Shown piece after piece: positions 30,689 to 40,064 of a stretch of DNA of 64,000 nt. The number at the start of each line of letters is the position of its first letter. Within the stretch, counting starts at the first letter, position 1. Under the pieces are notes generated by a model that saw only the letters and a list, made by a program, of their open reading frames with translations, ran no database searches and was not told where the DNA came from. The translations under genes were made by a program, and so were the position numbers. Source of the DNA: Gordonia amarae NBRC 15530 (lineage in GTDB: Bacteria > Actinomycetota > Actinomycetes > Mycobacteriales > Mycobacteriaceae); assembly GCF_000241345.1 (NCBI RefSeq), contig NZ_BAED01000014.1, positions 1 through 64,000 on the forward strand, given 5' to 3'.

Positions 30689-30759
30689 CCGCGGTTCACT
30701 GGGAACAGGCAGCAGAGCGCAGCCGAATGGCACAGCCCGACAACGCAAAGGAAACCATC

Positions 30760-31362
30760 ATGACCGAACCCATCGATCCCCGTCCCGTATTCGCAGCCGC
30801 CAGTGCGTGGGTCGCGGACCTCATGCAGAACGTCACCGACGACATGCTCACCCGACCGACTCCATGCGCGGAGTTCGACGTCAAGACCCTGTGCGCCCAC
30901 CTGATCGCGACGGCGCAGCGGGCGGCGGGACTCGCCGACGGCATCGACATCCTGACGATCAACCCGATCGCCGACACCTGGCACGTCGCCGACTACACCG
31001 CGACCGTGCGACGCACCCTGGACCTGTGGTCGGATGACCAGAAGCTCACCGAAACCGTGGTCGTGCCCTGGGGAACCGTTCCGGGCGCGGGCGCGCTCTG
31101 GGGCTACGTGAACGAGGCTCTTGTCCATGGCTGGGACCTGGCCGTGACCACCGGCCAGGACCCCGAGGCAGACCCGGCGATCGTGGCCCCGGCGCTGGCT
31201 GTCGCGCAACTGTTCATTCCCGCGGAGATCCGCGAGATCCCGGGCGTACCGTTCGCGCCGGTCGTACCGCCGCGGGAGGAGGCCGGACTGACCGAGCAAC
31301 TGGCCAACTGGACCGGGCGGCAGTCACGATCCGGGGTGCTTCAGTCCGGGATCGTGAGCTGA
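30760..31362 (+). CDS. TIGR03086 family metal-binding protein (DinB/mycothiol isomerase-like)
   Basis: About 200 residues of the mycothiol-dependent maleylpyruvate isomerase N-terminal type: helical bundle with PTPCAEFDVKTLCAHLIATA (metal His) and a second His in NEALVHGWDLA. Members often use mycothiol or bind a divalent metal. ATG 30760 gives MTEPIDPRPVF, the normal start. It is regulated from the shared intergenic operator and probably by the divergent WYL protein. It converges with the EamA gene, overlapping by 22 bp. Confidence 0.88.
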   Translation: MTEPIDPRPVFAAASAWVADLMQNVTDDMLTRPTPCAEFDVKTLCAHLIATAQRAAGLADGIDILTINPIADTWHVADYTATVRRTLDLWSDDQKLTETVVVPWGTVPGAGALWGYVNEALVHGWDLAVTTGQDPEADPAIVAPALAVAQLFIPAEIREIPGVPFAPVVPPREEAGLTEQLANWTGRQSRSGVLQSGIVS

Positions 31363-32333
31363 CGGTCGCCCTCTGTCGCGTGCGGTCGCGGTGCCGGTGT
31401 TACCCGTGCTCGCACCGCGGCCAGGGCGAATCCGATCACCACGAGTGCCCCGAGAGCGGTGGCCCACGAGAGATTCTCGCCCAGGAGCAGAGCGGCCCAC
31501 GCCAGGCTCAGCACGGGCTGGACGAGTTGAATCTGGCTGACCCGCGTCATGGGACCGATGGCCAGCCCGCGGTACCAGGCGAAGAAACCGAGGTACATGC
31601 TCACCGCGCCGAGATAGCAGAAAGCCGTCCATTCCGTGACTGACGCGGCCGGCGGCTGATCGACCACCGACCATACGGTCAGTGTCACCATCACCGGTGA
31701 GGCAAGGACGAGAGCCCACGAAATCGTCTGCCAGGCACCGATGTCCTTGGCCAGCAGACCGCCCTCGGCATAGCCGACGGCCGCGGCGATCACCGCGCCC
31801 AGCAGCAGCATGTCCGCGACCCGCAGGTTGCCCGCACCGCCGTGGGCGACCGCGAAAACCACGGTCGCAACGGCGCCGAGAGTGGCGCAGGCCCAGAACC
31901 TCCGGCGTGGGCGTTCATGGGTACGGGCCACCGCCACGAGCGCGGTCGCGGCGGGAAGCAGCGCGATCACCACCGCACCGTGGCTCGCCGAAGCCGTCGA
32001 CAGCGCGAACGTGGTCATCAGCGGAAACCCGAGCACGACACCGCCGGCGACCACCGCGATGCGCCGCCACTGTGTGAGAGTGGGGATCGGGGTCTTGGTG
32101 GCCATCAGAGCCAGTGTCGCGAGTGCGGCGGCGAGTACGGCACGTCCGGCGCCGACGAACAGCGGCGACATGGCGTCGTACTGGACCACGACGCGGGTCA
32201 ACGGCACGGTGAGCGAGAATGCGGCGACACCGAGGAACCCCCACCACAACCCGCCGGTGTTCGTCGCGCGCAGCGCAGTCACCGACGGTAACGGTGACCC
32301 GATAGTGAGAGTAGTGCTACTTGGAAGCTTCAC
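31341..32333 (-). CDS. EamA/DMT family exporter
   Basis: Ten membrane helices in two EamA repeats (about 30-165 and 175-315), the second with SMYLGFFAWYRGLAIGP and QLVQPVLSLAWAALLLGE. Such exporters remove amino acids or metabolites. The GTG start is leaderless-like: TATCGT (-10 type, minus strand 32346-32341) lies a few bases before it, with no ribosome site. It lies 20 bp after a MocR regulator, a common partnership. Confidence 0.88.
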   Translation of the reverse strand: MKLPSSTTLTIGSPLPSVTALRATNTGGLWWGFLGVAAFSLTVPLTRVVVQYDAMSPLFVGAGRAVLAAALATLALMATKTPIPTLTQWRRIAVVAGGVVLGFPLMTTFALSTASASHGAVVIALLPAATALVAVARTHERPRRRFWACATLGAVATVVFAVAHGGAGNLRVADMLLLGAVIAAAVGYAEGGLLAKDIGAWQTISWALVLASPVMVTLTVWSVVDQPPAASVTEWTAFCYLGAVSMYLGFFAWYRGLAIGPMTRVSQIQLVQPVLSLAWAALLLGENLSWATALGALVVIGFALAAVRARVTPAPRPHATEGDRQLTIPD

Positions 32334-32353
32334 TATTTACGATAGCACTTGGC

Positions 32354-33772
32354 CTAGCGTTGCAGCAGTCCCCGGATCGCGGCGCCGATGATCTGTGTCG
32401 CACCGGGCACCTGCGCGGGATCGGGGGCGGCGAAGTTGAGCCGGACGAACGGCCCGGACGGCTCCGCGGGAAACCACTCGTCGCCGGCGGCGATGATCAC
32501 ACCGCGACGCTCGCACTCCCGCACCAGGACACCCGCGTCGACGGTGTGCGGCAGGCGCGCCCAGACGTTGAGCCCGCCGGGTGGCGGAGTGTCGACGGTC
32601 AGGTCGGGCGCGTGGTCGCGCAGACAGTCCAGCAACAGGTCGCGGCGGATCCGGAGCGCGTCGGTGAGGTACCTGCGGTGAGTGCGCCAGGCGGGGGACA
32701 GCACCACGTCCAGGACGGCGGCCTGCAGGATCGGGCTGACGTACATCGCGTCGGCGCTGTGGTAGGCGGCGATTCGCTCGCGTACAGGCCCGCGCGCGAT
32801 GATCGCCGCGACCCGCAGCGCGGGCGACACGCTCTTCGTCAGTGACCGCACGTAGATGACAGCGCCGGAATCATCGGTCGACGCCAGCGGGAGTGCGGGC
32901 CCGTCGATACCGAAATCGTGTGCCCAGTCATCCTCGATCATGAACGCGTTCCGCGTACGCAGGACCTGCAGGACACGCTCGCGGACCTCGGCGGACCACT
33001 GCACGCCCGTCGGGTTGGCGAAGTTGGGCTGGGCGTAGAACACGGAGGCGCCCGACGCGTCGAGTGCCCTGGCCAGATCGTCGGGATCGGGCCCGCCGGG
33101 CCGGGACGGGATCGGGACTGTCGTCGAACCGGCTTGCGCGGCGGCGGCCGTCGCACCCCAATACGTCGGCGATTCCATGACGACCGGCTGTCCGCGCCCG
33201 GCCAGGGACCGCAGGATCGCACATACGCCGCTCTGGCTGCCGGGAACGACGATGACGTCGCGGCCGGTCACGGCAGTGACGTCGGGGCCGGCCGTCTCGG
33301 AGAGTTCGGCGGCGAACCAGGTCTGGAGGTCTGGCAGACCGGTTGCCGGTGCCCTGCGCAGAGCCGCTTCGCTCCGCGAGGCCCGGACCAGTGCCGCCCG
33401 GACCGCACGCTCGGGCAGGAGCTCGCGGGCAGGGTATCCCGAGTGCAGGCCGATCGCGTCCGCGGGGATGTCGCGCAGCGGCGTCGACAACGTCGGTATC
33501 CGCTCCGCGGGAGCGCCCAAGGTGAGTGTCTGCCAACTGAAGTCGGGCTGTTTGGGCCGGTTTGGCCGGCGCCGGACGTATGTCCCGGCACCCGGGCGGG
33601 CCTCCACCAGGCCCATCCCCGCCAGCGTGTGCAGCGCCTTCTGCACCGTCACCGGGCTCGCGGAATACCGCCCCGCGAGTTCCCGGCTCGACGGCAGTTG
33701 TGTACCCGGTGGCGCCTCGCCTATCCAGGTGCGCAGGTCGGCGACGATTCGGTCAGCGCTACTGAGTCCCAC
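32354..33772 (-). CDS. MocR/PdxR-type regulator (GntR HTH plus aminotransferase-like domain)
   Basis: A 472-residue protein: GntR winged helix (1-70, PSSRELAGRYSASPVTVQKA), then a fold type I PLP-binding domain with the Lys in VRSLTKSVSPALR, ANFANPTG and FVRLNFA. MocR proteins sense PLP or amino-acid derivatives and often control a neighbouring EamA transporter, as arranged here. The start is GTG 33772. Two direct copies of CGCTACTGA lie around the start. Confidence 0.92.
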   Translation of the reverse strand: MGLSSADRIVADLRTWIGEAPPGTQLPSSRELAGRYSASPVTVQKALHTLAGMGLVEARPGAGTYVRRRPNRPKQPDFSWQTLTLGAPAERIPTLSTPLRDIPADAIGLHSGYPARELLPERAVRAALVRASRSEAALRRAPATGLPDLQTWFAAELSETAGPDVTAVTGRDVIVVPGSQSGVCAILRSLAGRGQPVVMESPTYWGATAAAAQAGSTTVPIPSRPGGPDPDDLARALDASGASVFYAQPNFANPTGVQWSAEVRERVLQVLRTRNAFMIEDDWAHDFGIDGPALPLASTDDSGAVIYVRSLTKSVSPALRVAAIIARGPVRERIAAYHSADAMYVSPILQAAVLDVVLSPAWRTHRRYLTDALRIRRDLLLDCLRDHAPDLTVDTPPPGGLNVWARLPHTVDAGVLVRECERRGVIIAAGDEWFPAEPSGPFVRLNFAAPDPAQVPGATQIIGAAIRGLLQR

Positions 33773-33796
33773 GGATCAAGACGATACCGCTACTGA
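33757..33796. promoter_or_regulatory. Direct repeats CGCTACTGA, possible MocR operator
   Basis: Copies at 33757-33765 and 33788-33796 are 31 bp apart, three helical turns, as seen in MocR-type tandem operators. The first copy overlaps codons 3-5 of the MocR gene, suggesting self-control. Confidence 0.4.
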
Positions 33797-33820
33797 CCGC
33801 AGTCACCACCCTGTGGCACG

Positions 33821-34663
33821 TCAGCGGGCGGCCTGACCGCAGTCGACTGGCAGGAGTACGCCGGTGATCATGTCCGCGTTCTCCGACGCGAGGAAGAGGA
33901 CCGCGTCCGTGATGTCCTGCATCTCGGCCCGCCACTTCTTGCCCGGCATGTTGGTTTCGGAAGAGAACTTCTCGTACGCCTCGTCCATGTCCATGCCGAG
34001 TTGCTTGGCCAGCCCGACCACCATGCCCGAACCCTGCCCGAGACCGGGGCGGATGGTCGCGGGCGCGATCCCGTTCACGTTGATGTTGAACTCACCCAGC
34101 TCGAACGCCCACGCGGAGATGAGACCGTTGAGCGCGTACTTGGCGGCCACGTAGTGCGACAGATTGGATGTGCCCGCCCCGGTGACACCCGAGGTGATGT
34201 TGATGATTTTGCCCGATTGACGTTCGATCATGTTGGGCGCCAGGTACTTCACCACATACATGTGCCCCTTGACAACGGTATCGATCACGGCGTCGAGGAC
34301 GTCGCTGCGCATGTCCTGGATCGTGTCGAGAGCGGCGACGCCGGCATTGTTCACGATGACGTCGACGCGTCCGCCGAAGAACTCCAGTGCCTTGGCGGTC
34401 GCGTCCTTCACCTGCGCTTCATCGCGCAGGTCGCACGGCAGCGCGATGGCTTTCACGCCACGGCCCCGGATGTCTGAGACGGCCGCGTCGAGCATGGCCT
34501 GATCTGCGAGATCGTAGACATTCGCGATGGGTTCGGTGATGTCGAGCAATGCGACATTGGCGCCGGCGTCGGCAAACGCCTTGGCGTGGTTGAAACCCTG
34601 GCCTTTGGCGGCGCCGGTGATGAATACGTTGAGGCCTTCGAGGCCCCGAAGCTGTGCGGACAT
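33821..34663 (-). CDS. SDR oxidoreductase, resembling the mycofactocin-coupled class
   Basis: Rossmann GAAKGQGFNH, NNAG, catalytic Tyr-Lys in YVAAK. The insertions after the second strand (DITEPIANVYDL) and before the last helix (LGMDMDEAYEKF) resemble mycofactocin-coupled SDRs, which hold NAD non-exchangeably and pass electrons to mycofactocin. ATG 34663 has AGGAG eight bases before it; the upstream in-frame ATG is inside the promoter. The gene follows another SDR and has its own regulon motif (34715-34730). Substrate unknown, likely a secondary alcohol. Confidence 0.85.
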   Translation of the reverse strand: MSAQLRGLEGLNVFITGAAKGQGFNHAKAFADAGANVALLDITEPIANVYDLADQAMLDAAVSDIRGRGVKAIALPCDLRDEAQVKDATAKALEFFGGRVDVIVNNAGVAALDTIQDMRSDVLDAVIDTVVKGHMYVVKYLAPNMIERQSGKIINITSGVTGAGTSNLSHYVAAKYALNGLISAWAFELGEFNINVNGIAPATIRPGLGQGSGMVVGLAKQLGMDMDEAYEKFSSETNMPGKKWRAEMQDITDAVLFLASENADMITGVLLPVDCGQAAR

Positions 34664-34714
34664 GGCCAGACTCCTTTGACCGGAACTCCGCCGATCGGAG
34701 TGATCGACGATAGT

Positions 34715-34730
34715 AGTTAATAGACTAGCG
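34715..34730. promoter_or_regulatory. Regulon motif copy A (divergent variant)
   Basis: AGTTAATAGACTAGCG matches 13 of 16 bases of the copy at 46526-46541. The palindrome TAGAC-TAGC-GTCTA (34721-34734) overlaps it. It lies before the SDR at 34663. Confidence 0.5.
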
Positions 34731-34755
34731 TCTAACAATTGCCGTAGGGCCGGAT

Positions 34756-35535
34756 TCACGAATCCTCATCGACACCTACCGAGTCCACCGACTGTGGCCG
34801 AGCCAGGCCGAGCATTGCGGACTTGGTGAGTCCGCCGTCCACGATGAGCACCTGACCGTTGACATAGCCGGCGGTATCCGAGGCCAGGAACATGACGGCG
34901 CCCGCGATGTCCTCGGCCGAGCCGAGGGTGCCCAGTGGAACGCGGCTCTGCCGGAGGCTGCGCACCTGCGGGTCGGCGTAGATCGGTTCGGACATGCCGG
35001 CATCGATCAGGCCGGGAGCGACCGCGTTGACCCGGACGCCGAGAGGGCCCCATTCGAGTGCCATCTGCTCGGTCAGGGTATTGATCGCGCCCTTGGTGCT
35101 GGTGTAGGCGCCGGCGTTGGGAGCTGCGGAAACGCCGTTGACCGAGGAGATGTTGACGATCGATCCACCGCCCACGGCGATCATGCGAGCCGCGGCTTCC
35201 CGTGAGACGAGGAAGGTGCCGGTCAGGTTGACGTCGAGCACCACGCGCCAATCTGCCTCTGACAGTTCCAGTAGAGGGCCGAAGCGGACGATGCCCGCGT
35301 TGTTCACCAGGAGTGCGGGTGGCTCAGGGAGGACGTCGAAGGCCTGTGTCACCGACTCGGCCGAGGCGATGTTCACCTGCCTGGCGGTTGCGTTGTCGCC
35401 GATGCCGGCGGCCACCCGCGACGCCGCATCGGCGTCGAGGTCCCAGACCGCCACGTCATAGCCCGCCTTGGCCGCGTGGTGGGCGATCGCCGCACCGATT
35501 CCCGATCCTGCCCCGGTCACCACTGCCAGTGCCAT
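34756..35535 (-). CDS. SDR oxidoreductase
   Basis: Classical SDR of about 260 residues: TGAGSGIG, NNAG, Ser in ISSVNG, YTSTK, and the C-terminal VNGQVLIVDGGLT. GAAGGGTG precedes ATG 35535, 18 codons after the frame opens. A regulon motif copy (35564-35579) sits just before it. Likely oxidises or reduces a hydroxyl/keto group in the catabolic pathway; it probably forms one unit with the next SDR. Confidence 0.88.
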   Translation of the reverse strand: MALAVVTGAGSGIGAAIAHHAAKAGYDVAVWDLDADAASRVAAGIGDNATARQVNIASAESVTQAFDVLPEPPALLVNNAGIVRFGPLLELSEADWRVVLDVNLTGTFLVSREAAARMIAVGGGSIVNISSVNGVSAAPNAGAYTSTKGAINTLTEQMALEWGPLGVRVNAVAPGLIDAGMSEPIYADPQVRSLRQSRVPLGTLGSAEDIAGAVMFLASDTAGYVNGQVLIVDGGLTKSAMLGLARPQSVDSVGVDEDS

Positions 35536-35563
35536 GTGTTCACACCCTTCTCGCGGAATTAGT

Positions 35564-35579
35564 CGGTGTAATACTAACG
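35564..35579. promoter_or_regulatory. Regulon motif copy B
   Basis: On the minus strand it reads CGTTAGTATTACACCG, sharing the CGTTAGTA core with copies C and D. It ends about 29 bp before the SDR start. Confidence 0.55.
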
Positions 35580-35599
35580 CCGTCAATCGAGGGTGTTGG

Positions 35600-36397
35600 T
35601 CACTCGACGAATCTGCGGATCGTCGTCATGGCGTGGTGGGCACGGGCCAGGGGAGACCGGCCGGCCCACTGGCGAGACTGCACCTCGACGCTGAGAGGCA
35701 TCACCGCCGGAACCTGTGCGACGAGATCGGCCAGAGGCAGCGTTCCCTCGCCTGGGAACCGGCGCAGATTGCGTGCCTCGAAGGCGAGTTGCTCCGGATC
35801 GTGCCGGGCTCGTGAGGGTTTGGTCAGCACGTCACAGAGCTGCAGATACGACAGGTCACCATCGGAGGTTCCGCGCAGGTCCGCGGGGGCCCCACCCGAA
35901 CGATCCAGGTGCAGTGCGTCGACGAGGACGCCGATGTTGTGACCGCCGTCGGCACGCGCCGCCGCCGCGATGGACAACGCCTCCGCGAGGGTCGCGATCG
36001 CGGTGAACGCCATGAACTCCAGAGAGATCGAGCAGCCGAAGGGTGCGATCGACTCGGCGAGAAGGAGCAGTTCGTCGCGGGTCCGGCACGGGTCGGGGTG
36101 ATGGCTGACCGTCACCAGCCAGGCCGGACGGAGCTGCGCCGCGATCTCGATGAGACGCCGGTGTTCATCGAAAGGCGTGTTCGGATCGAGCCGGACCACC
36201 TCTAGATCGAGCAGTCGCAGACCCGCGTCGTCGATCGAACGCCGCAGCCGCTCTGGCGACACTTCGCGGTCGGCCGCGACGTCCCACCGTAGGCCGAGAG
36301 CGTCGAATCCCGCCGCCCTTGCGACGTCCACGGCTGTGACATGGTCGGCGTCGAGGATGGTCGCCGCCGCCAGGGAGAGCGGGTGCGTGTTGCTCAC
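35600..36397 (-). CDS. TIM-barrel sugar-phosphate isomerase/epimerase-like protein
   Basis: A 265-residue AP-endonuclease-2-type barrel (family of xylose isomerase-like enzymes), with the helix-strand series LSLAAATI, AGFDALGLRWDV, LGVLVDALHL and LPLSVEVQS. I see acidic and His candidates for a metal site but cannot assign a substrate. The start is GTG 36397, eight bases after GGAGGT; an upstream ATG at 36418 lacks a site. It follows the giant oxidoreductase by 30 bp and so is in its operon. Confidence 0.8.
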   Translation of the reverse strand: MSNTHPLSLAAATILDADHVTAVDVARAAGFDALGLRWDVAADREVSPERLRRSIDDAGLRLLDLEVVRLDPNTPFDEHRRLIEIAAQLRPAWLVTVSHHPDPCRTRDELLLLAESIAPFGCSISLEFMAFTAIATLAEALSIAAAARADGGHNIGVLVDALHLDRSGGAPADLRGTSDGDLSYLQLCDVLTKPSRARHDPEQLAFEARNLRRFPGEGTLPLADLVAQVPAVMPLSVEVQSRQWAGRSPLARAHHAMTTIRRFVE

Positions 36398-36427
36398 CGA
36401 CCGAAACCTCCAGATCATTCGGAATCG

Positions 36428-39400
36428 TCAGGCGCCGATGGCGGTGGTGTCCACGTCAAGCGCTGCCAGCGCCGCCACATACTGCCGCACGGTACGCAGC
36501 TTGACCTCCTCGTACCCTTTGATCAGCTCGGGTGCCTTCGCGACGGCGACCGCGTGATCGTGGTTCTCGGTGGTCAGCGTGCCGGCAAGGCCGAGCACGG
36601 TGTCGCGGTAGTGTACGGCCAGGTTGCGCTCGAGGCGGCGCATGCGGCTGTGGCCGAACGGATCGAACACCGTGCCGCGCAGTCTGCGTCCGCGGGCCAA
36701 CAACCGCAGAGCACCGTGCGAGCGGGGACCGAATCCGACCTTGGTCCTGCGGCCCAGCGCGCGCAGCGCGGGCGGGTGTAACCGGTAGGTGAGGTTGTGG
36801 GCGCCGGGCACTGCCTGCTCCACCGACGCCACGAACGCGGGATCGGTGAGCATCCGGGCCACCTCGTACTCGTCCTTGTACGCCATCAGCTTGTGCAGGT
36901 TCCGGGCGAACTCCGCACTCAGTGTGCAGTCATCACCCACACGCTGTTCGGCATCCCAGACCCGTTGCACCGCGGCAACATAGGCGCGTGCGAGCCGGGC
37001 GTCCTGGAATGCGGTGAGTTGCGCGGCCCGGCGCTCGAGGAGATCGCGGGTCGCGCCGGTGATCGTGACGCCGACCAGCACCTGCCCCGGTACCGTCGTG
37101 TCGCCGCGTTGAGCCGGTGGGGCGGTGGTGGTGTGTGCGGCGAAGGCACCCGGGTCGGCGACGGCGACGCGTCCCCACTCGAACGCCTTCTTGTTCGCCT
37201 CGACGGCCACACCGTTGAGTTCGATCGCCTCCAGAATGTGCCGTGCGGCGAAGGGAAACGCACCGCTTTGGTAGGCGGCTCCGACCAGCAGCAGATTCGC
37301 CGGGGCGGTGTCTCCGAACAGTCGTTCCGCCGCACCGAGGGCATCGACGTCGACCACCATGCGTGCGCGGGTGCCCACCCGTCCCAGCAGCTTCGGGGTT
37401 TCCGGGTAGGTGACCGTGGCGTCGTACACCATGTCGCCGGTGGGGGTGGTGCTGGTGGAGACCACCGCGACCGTTCGCTCCGTGCTCCCCGCGGCAAGGT
37501 TCTTCGGTACCGCGGCGGTGAGGAGGTCGAACGCCAGGAAGCAGTCCGCCGTACCGGCACTGACATGGTTGGATATGCGCACCGCGACATCGGCGTGAGC
37601 CAGTGCGCTGATCCGCAGGTGGGAGGTCACCGGCCCGGCCTTCTGGCTCAGACCGGTCTGGTCGAGGCCGTCGACCCGGAAACCGGCGCGCAGCGCGGCC
37701 ACCCCCAGGATCTGGTTGACCGTGACGATGCCGGTGCCACCGATCCCGGCCAGGAAGATGTTGTGCGTCGGAGCCGGCTCCGGCAGATCGGGATGCGCGA
37801 TGCGCGGCGGTTGCGGCACCGCGGCCCGGTGCCCCGCCCCGTCATCGGCAACCTCGACCGTCACGAAGGACGGGCAGTCCCCGTCGAGGCACGAATAGTC
37901 GGTGTTGCAGGATGATTGGTCGATGCGGGTCTTCCTGCCGAATTCGGTGTCCACTGGTTGCACCGACAGACAGTTGCTCTTGACACCGCAGTCGCCGCAG
38001 CCCTCGCACACCGCCTCATTGATCACCACACGAGTACGGCGGGTGGGCAGTGTGCCACGTTTGCGTTGCCGGCGTGCGTCGGCGGCGCAGTGCTGGTCGT
38101 AGATGAGGACAGTGACCCCGTCGGTGTCGCGCAGGATCCGCTGAGCCTCGTCGAGCCGATCGCGATGCCAGATGACCACGTCGCGTGCCATCGCGGACCG
38201 GTCGTGTCGCCGGGGCTCGTCGGAACAGACGATGATCTTCCGGACGCCTTCGGCCATGAGCTTGTGGGTCAGTTTCGCGATGGGCAGTGCGGCTTCGGCA
38301 TGCTGCGCGCCGGTCATCGCCACCACCTCGTTGTAGAGGATCTTGTAGGTGATGTTGACCCCGGCGGCCACGCACGCCTGAACGGCCAGCTGTCCTGAGT
38401 GGAAGAAGGTGCCGTCGCCGACGTTCTGGAAGATGTGCGGCACGTCGGTGAATGGTGCCTGCCCGATCCATTGCGCACCCTCGCCGCCCATCTGGGTCAG
38501 TCCGGTGACCTGTGAGTCCGTCCGGCCCGACATGGTGACCAGTGTGTGGCAGCCGATACCGCCTGCGGCCAGCGAACCGTCGGGCACCGCAGTCGAGCGA
38601 TTGTGCGGACAACCGGAACAGAAGTACGCGGTGCGATTGGTGCCCAATGCGGTGAGCGGCAACTGTTTCGGTCCGGAGGGCGCGAGTGGGACCTGGCCGC
38701 CGAGGATTCGGCGCAGCGGGCCCAGGAGGCGCTCCGGTGTCACCTGGCCGTCGGCGGGAACCAACGGCCGGCCGTCGGTGTCGCGTTTGCCCAGCACCGG
38801 AGGCCGCTGCGGCGAACGATACAGGATGTCCCGGGTCTGTGACTCGACGAAACCGGTCTTGTCCTCGACGACCAGTACCTGCTCCACGCCGTTCGCCAGT
38901 TCGCGGATCTTGCTCGCGCCCAACGGGTACGGCATACCGACCCGCAGGATGCGGATGCCCGCGGACCCGAGTTGTTCGGGGCCGACGCCGAGTTGCCCGA
39001 GCGCGTCGCATACGGCGTCGTAGGCGGGACCGACCGCGACGATCCCGAGCCACGCCTCCGTGGCCGGTAGTTCCAGCCGATCGATCTCGTTGGCCTCGTT
39101 GAACGCCTCGACCATCGCCCAGCGCGGTCCGTACAGATCGGCTTCGGCCAGGAGACTGTCGGGTGGGGCGAGGAGCAGGCGCTGCCGATACGCCCATGGC
39201 CGTCCCTCCCATTCCACTTCGGGAACCGTGATCGTCATGTCGGTGAAGTCACGCGACAGGGTCCAGAGCCCGTCGGCGACGTCGGCGGTGATCTTCATCG
39301 ATGACCAGCAGCCCGATGCGCGCGACAACGCGATGCCCAGCAGCCCGAATGCCACCACCTCTTCTGCGTTGCGCGGGACGAAGACCGGCATCGAGAGCGC

Positions 39401-39913
39401 GGCCAGCGAGCGCTCGCTGGCACAGGGCACGCTGGAGGATTTCGCGGCCGGATCGTCCCCGACGAGGGCGAGAACACCACCGGAGGCGTTGGCACCGTAC
39501 ATCGTCGCGTGCCGGATTGCATCTGCCGCACGATCGAGACCGGGGCCCTTGCCGTACCAGAGGCCCACCACACCGTCATGGGAGCGGGTCTCGCCGGGGA
39601 GGCCGATCTGGCTGCCCCACACCGACGTCGCCGCCAGTTCCTCGTTGAGGCCCGGGACCAGGGTGACCTCGTGACCCGTCGTCAACTCCGGCAGGCCTTC
39701 CAGCAGTCTGTCCAGACCGGCGAGCGGGCTGCCCTGATATCCGGACGCGAACGTCGCGACCCGCCGGTCGGCGCGGCGGTCGCGTTGATGTTGCTCCACG
39801 AGCAGCCGCGCGATCGCCTGCACGCCGGTGATGAGCACCGGACCGCTGTCGGTGCGGTACCTGTCGTTCAGGTCCGCGGGCCGGGCGGGGAGGTTGGTTT
39901 GGAGGGCTGTCAT
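36428..39913 (-). CDS. Fused indolepyruvate/2-oxoacid:ferredoxin oxidoreductase
   Basis: A single 1161-residue chain containing all parts that are separate subunits in archaea. Order: pyrimidine-binding TPP domain (about 30-400), TPP pyrophosphate domain with GDGTFFHSG (about 525), iron-sulfur region CEGCGDCGVKSNCLSVQ (about 650-690) with further Cys, gamma-type domain GIGGTGIVTVNQ (about 760) and a C-terminal DUF6537-type domain. It oxidises 2-oxoacids from aromatic or branched amino acids to acyl-CoA plus CO2, reducing ferredoxin. The promoter is shared with a divergent Lrp/AsnC gene, fitting control by amino acids. The downstream TIM-barrel gene is in the same operon. Confidence 0.93.
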   Translation of the reverse strand: MTALQTNLPARPADLNDRYRTDSGPVLITGVQAIARLLVEQHQRDRRADRRVATFASGYQGSPLAGLDRLLEGLPELTTGHEVTLVPGLNEELAATSVWGSQIGLPGETRSHDGVVGLWYGKGPGLDRAADAIRHATMYGANASGGVLALVGDDPAAKSSSVPCASERSLAALSMPVFVPRNAEEVVAFGLLGIALSRASGCWSSMKITADVADGLWTLSRDFTDMTITVPEVEWEGRPWAYRQRLLLAPPDSLLAEADLYGPRWAMVEAFNEANEIDRLELPATEAWLGIVAVGPAYDAVCDALGQLGVGPEQLGSAGIRILRVGMPYPLGASKIRELANGVEQVLVVEDKTGFVESQTRDILYRSPQRPPVLGKRDTDGRPLVPADGQVTPERLLGPLRRILGGQVPLAPSGPKQLPLTALGTNRTAYFCSGCPHNRSTAVPDGSLAAGGIGCHTLVTMSGRTDSQVTGLTQMGGEGAQWIGQAPFTDVPHIFQNVGDGTFFHSGQLAVQACVAAGVNITYKILYNEVVAMTGAQHAEAALPIAKLTHKLMAEGVRKIIVCSDEPRRHDRSAMARDVVIWHRDRLDEAQRILRDTDGVTVLIYDQHCAADARRQRKRGTLPTRRTRVVINEAVCEGCGDCGVKSNCLSVQPVDTEFGRKTRIDQSSCNTDYSCLDGDCPSFVTVEVADDGAGHRAAVPQPPRIAHPDLPEPAPTHNIFLAGIGGTGIVTVNQILGVAALRAGFRVDGLDQTGLSQKAGPVTSHLRISALAHADVAVRISNHVSAGTADCFLAFDLLTAAVPKNLAAGSTERTVAVVSTSTTPTGDMVYDATVTYPETPKLLGRVGTRARMVVDVDALGAAERLFGDTAPANLLLVGAAYQSGAFPFAARHILEAIELNGVAVEANKKAFEWGRVAVADPGAFAAHTTTAPPAQRGDTTVPGQVLVGVTITGATRDLLERRAAQLTAFQDARLARAYVAAVQRVWDAEQRVGDDCTLSAEFARNLHKLMAYKDEYEVARMLTDPAFVASVEQAVPGAHNLTYRLHPPALRALGRRTKVGFGPRSHGALRLLARGRRLRGTVFDPFGHSRMRRLERNLAVHYRDTVLGLAGTLTTENHDHAVAVAKAPELIKGYEEVKLRTVRQYVAALAALDVDTTAIGA

Positions 39914-39925
39914 CCGGGGGCCTCA

Positions 39926-39959
39926 ATTCGTCACACGAATCAGTCGGTGATTGATCACC
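39926..39959. promoter_or_regulatory. Two inverted repeats in the divergent oxidoreductase/Lrp promoter
   Basis: ATTCGT-CAC-ACGAAT (39926-39940) and GGTGA-TTGA-TCACC (39946-39959) have perfect arms. They lie 13-46 bp before the oxidoreductase start and 105-139 bp before the Lrp-type gene. They are candidate sites for the Lrp protein. Confidence 0.5.
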
Positions 39960-40064
39960 ACGTACCGCTAGAGTGGATTCATATGGATTGCAGGTCAACA
40001 TCTTTGGAACTAACTGAGCAATCTGGTCAATCGATATTCCCCAACCGGCGGGCGGTACACCACA

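Noticed and set aside
28207..31299. A 1030-residue open frame on the minus strand including the MBL gene
   Set aside because: Only the part up to 29616 matches the MBL family; the rest is the shadow of the WYL and DinB genes in GC-rich DNA.
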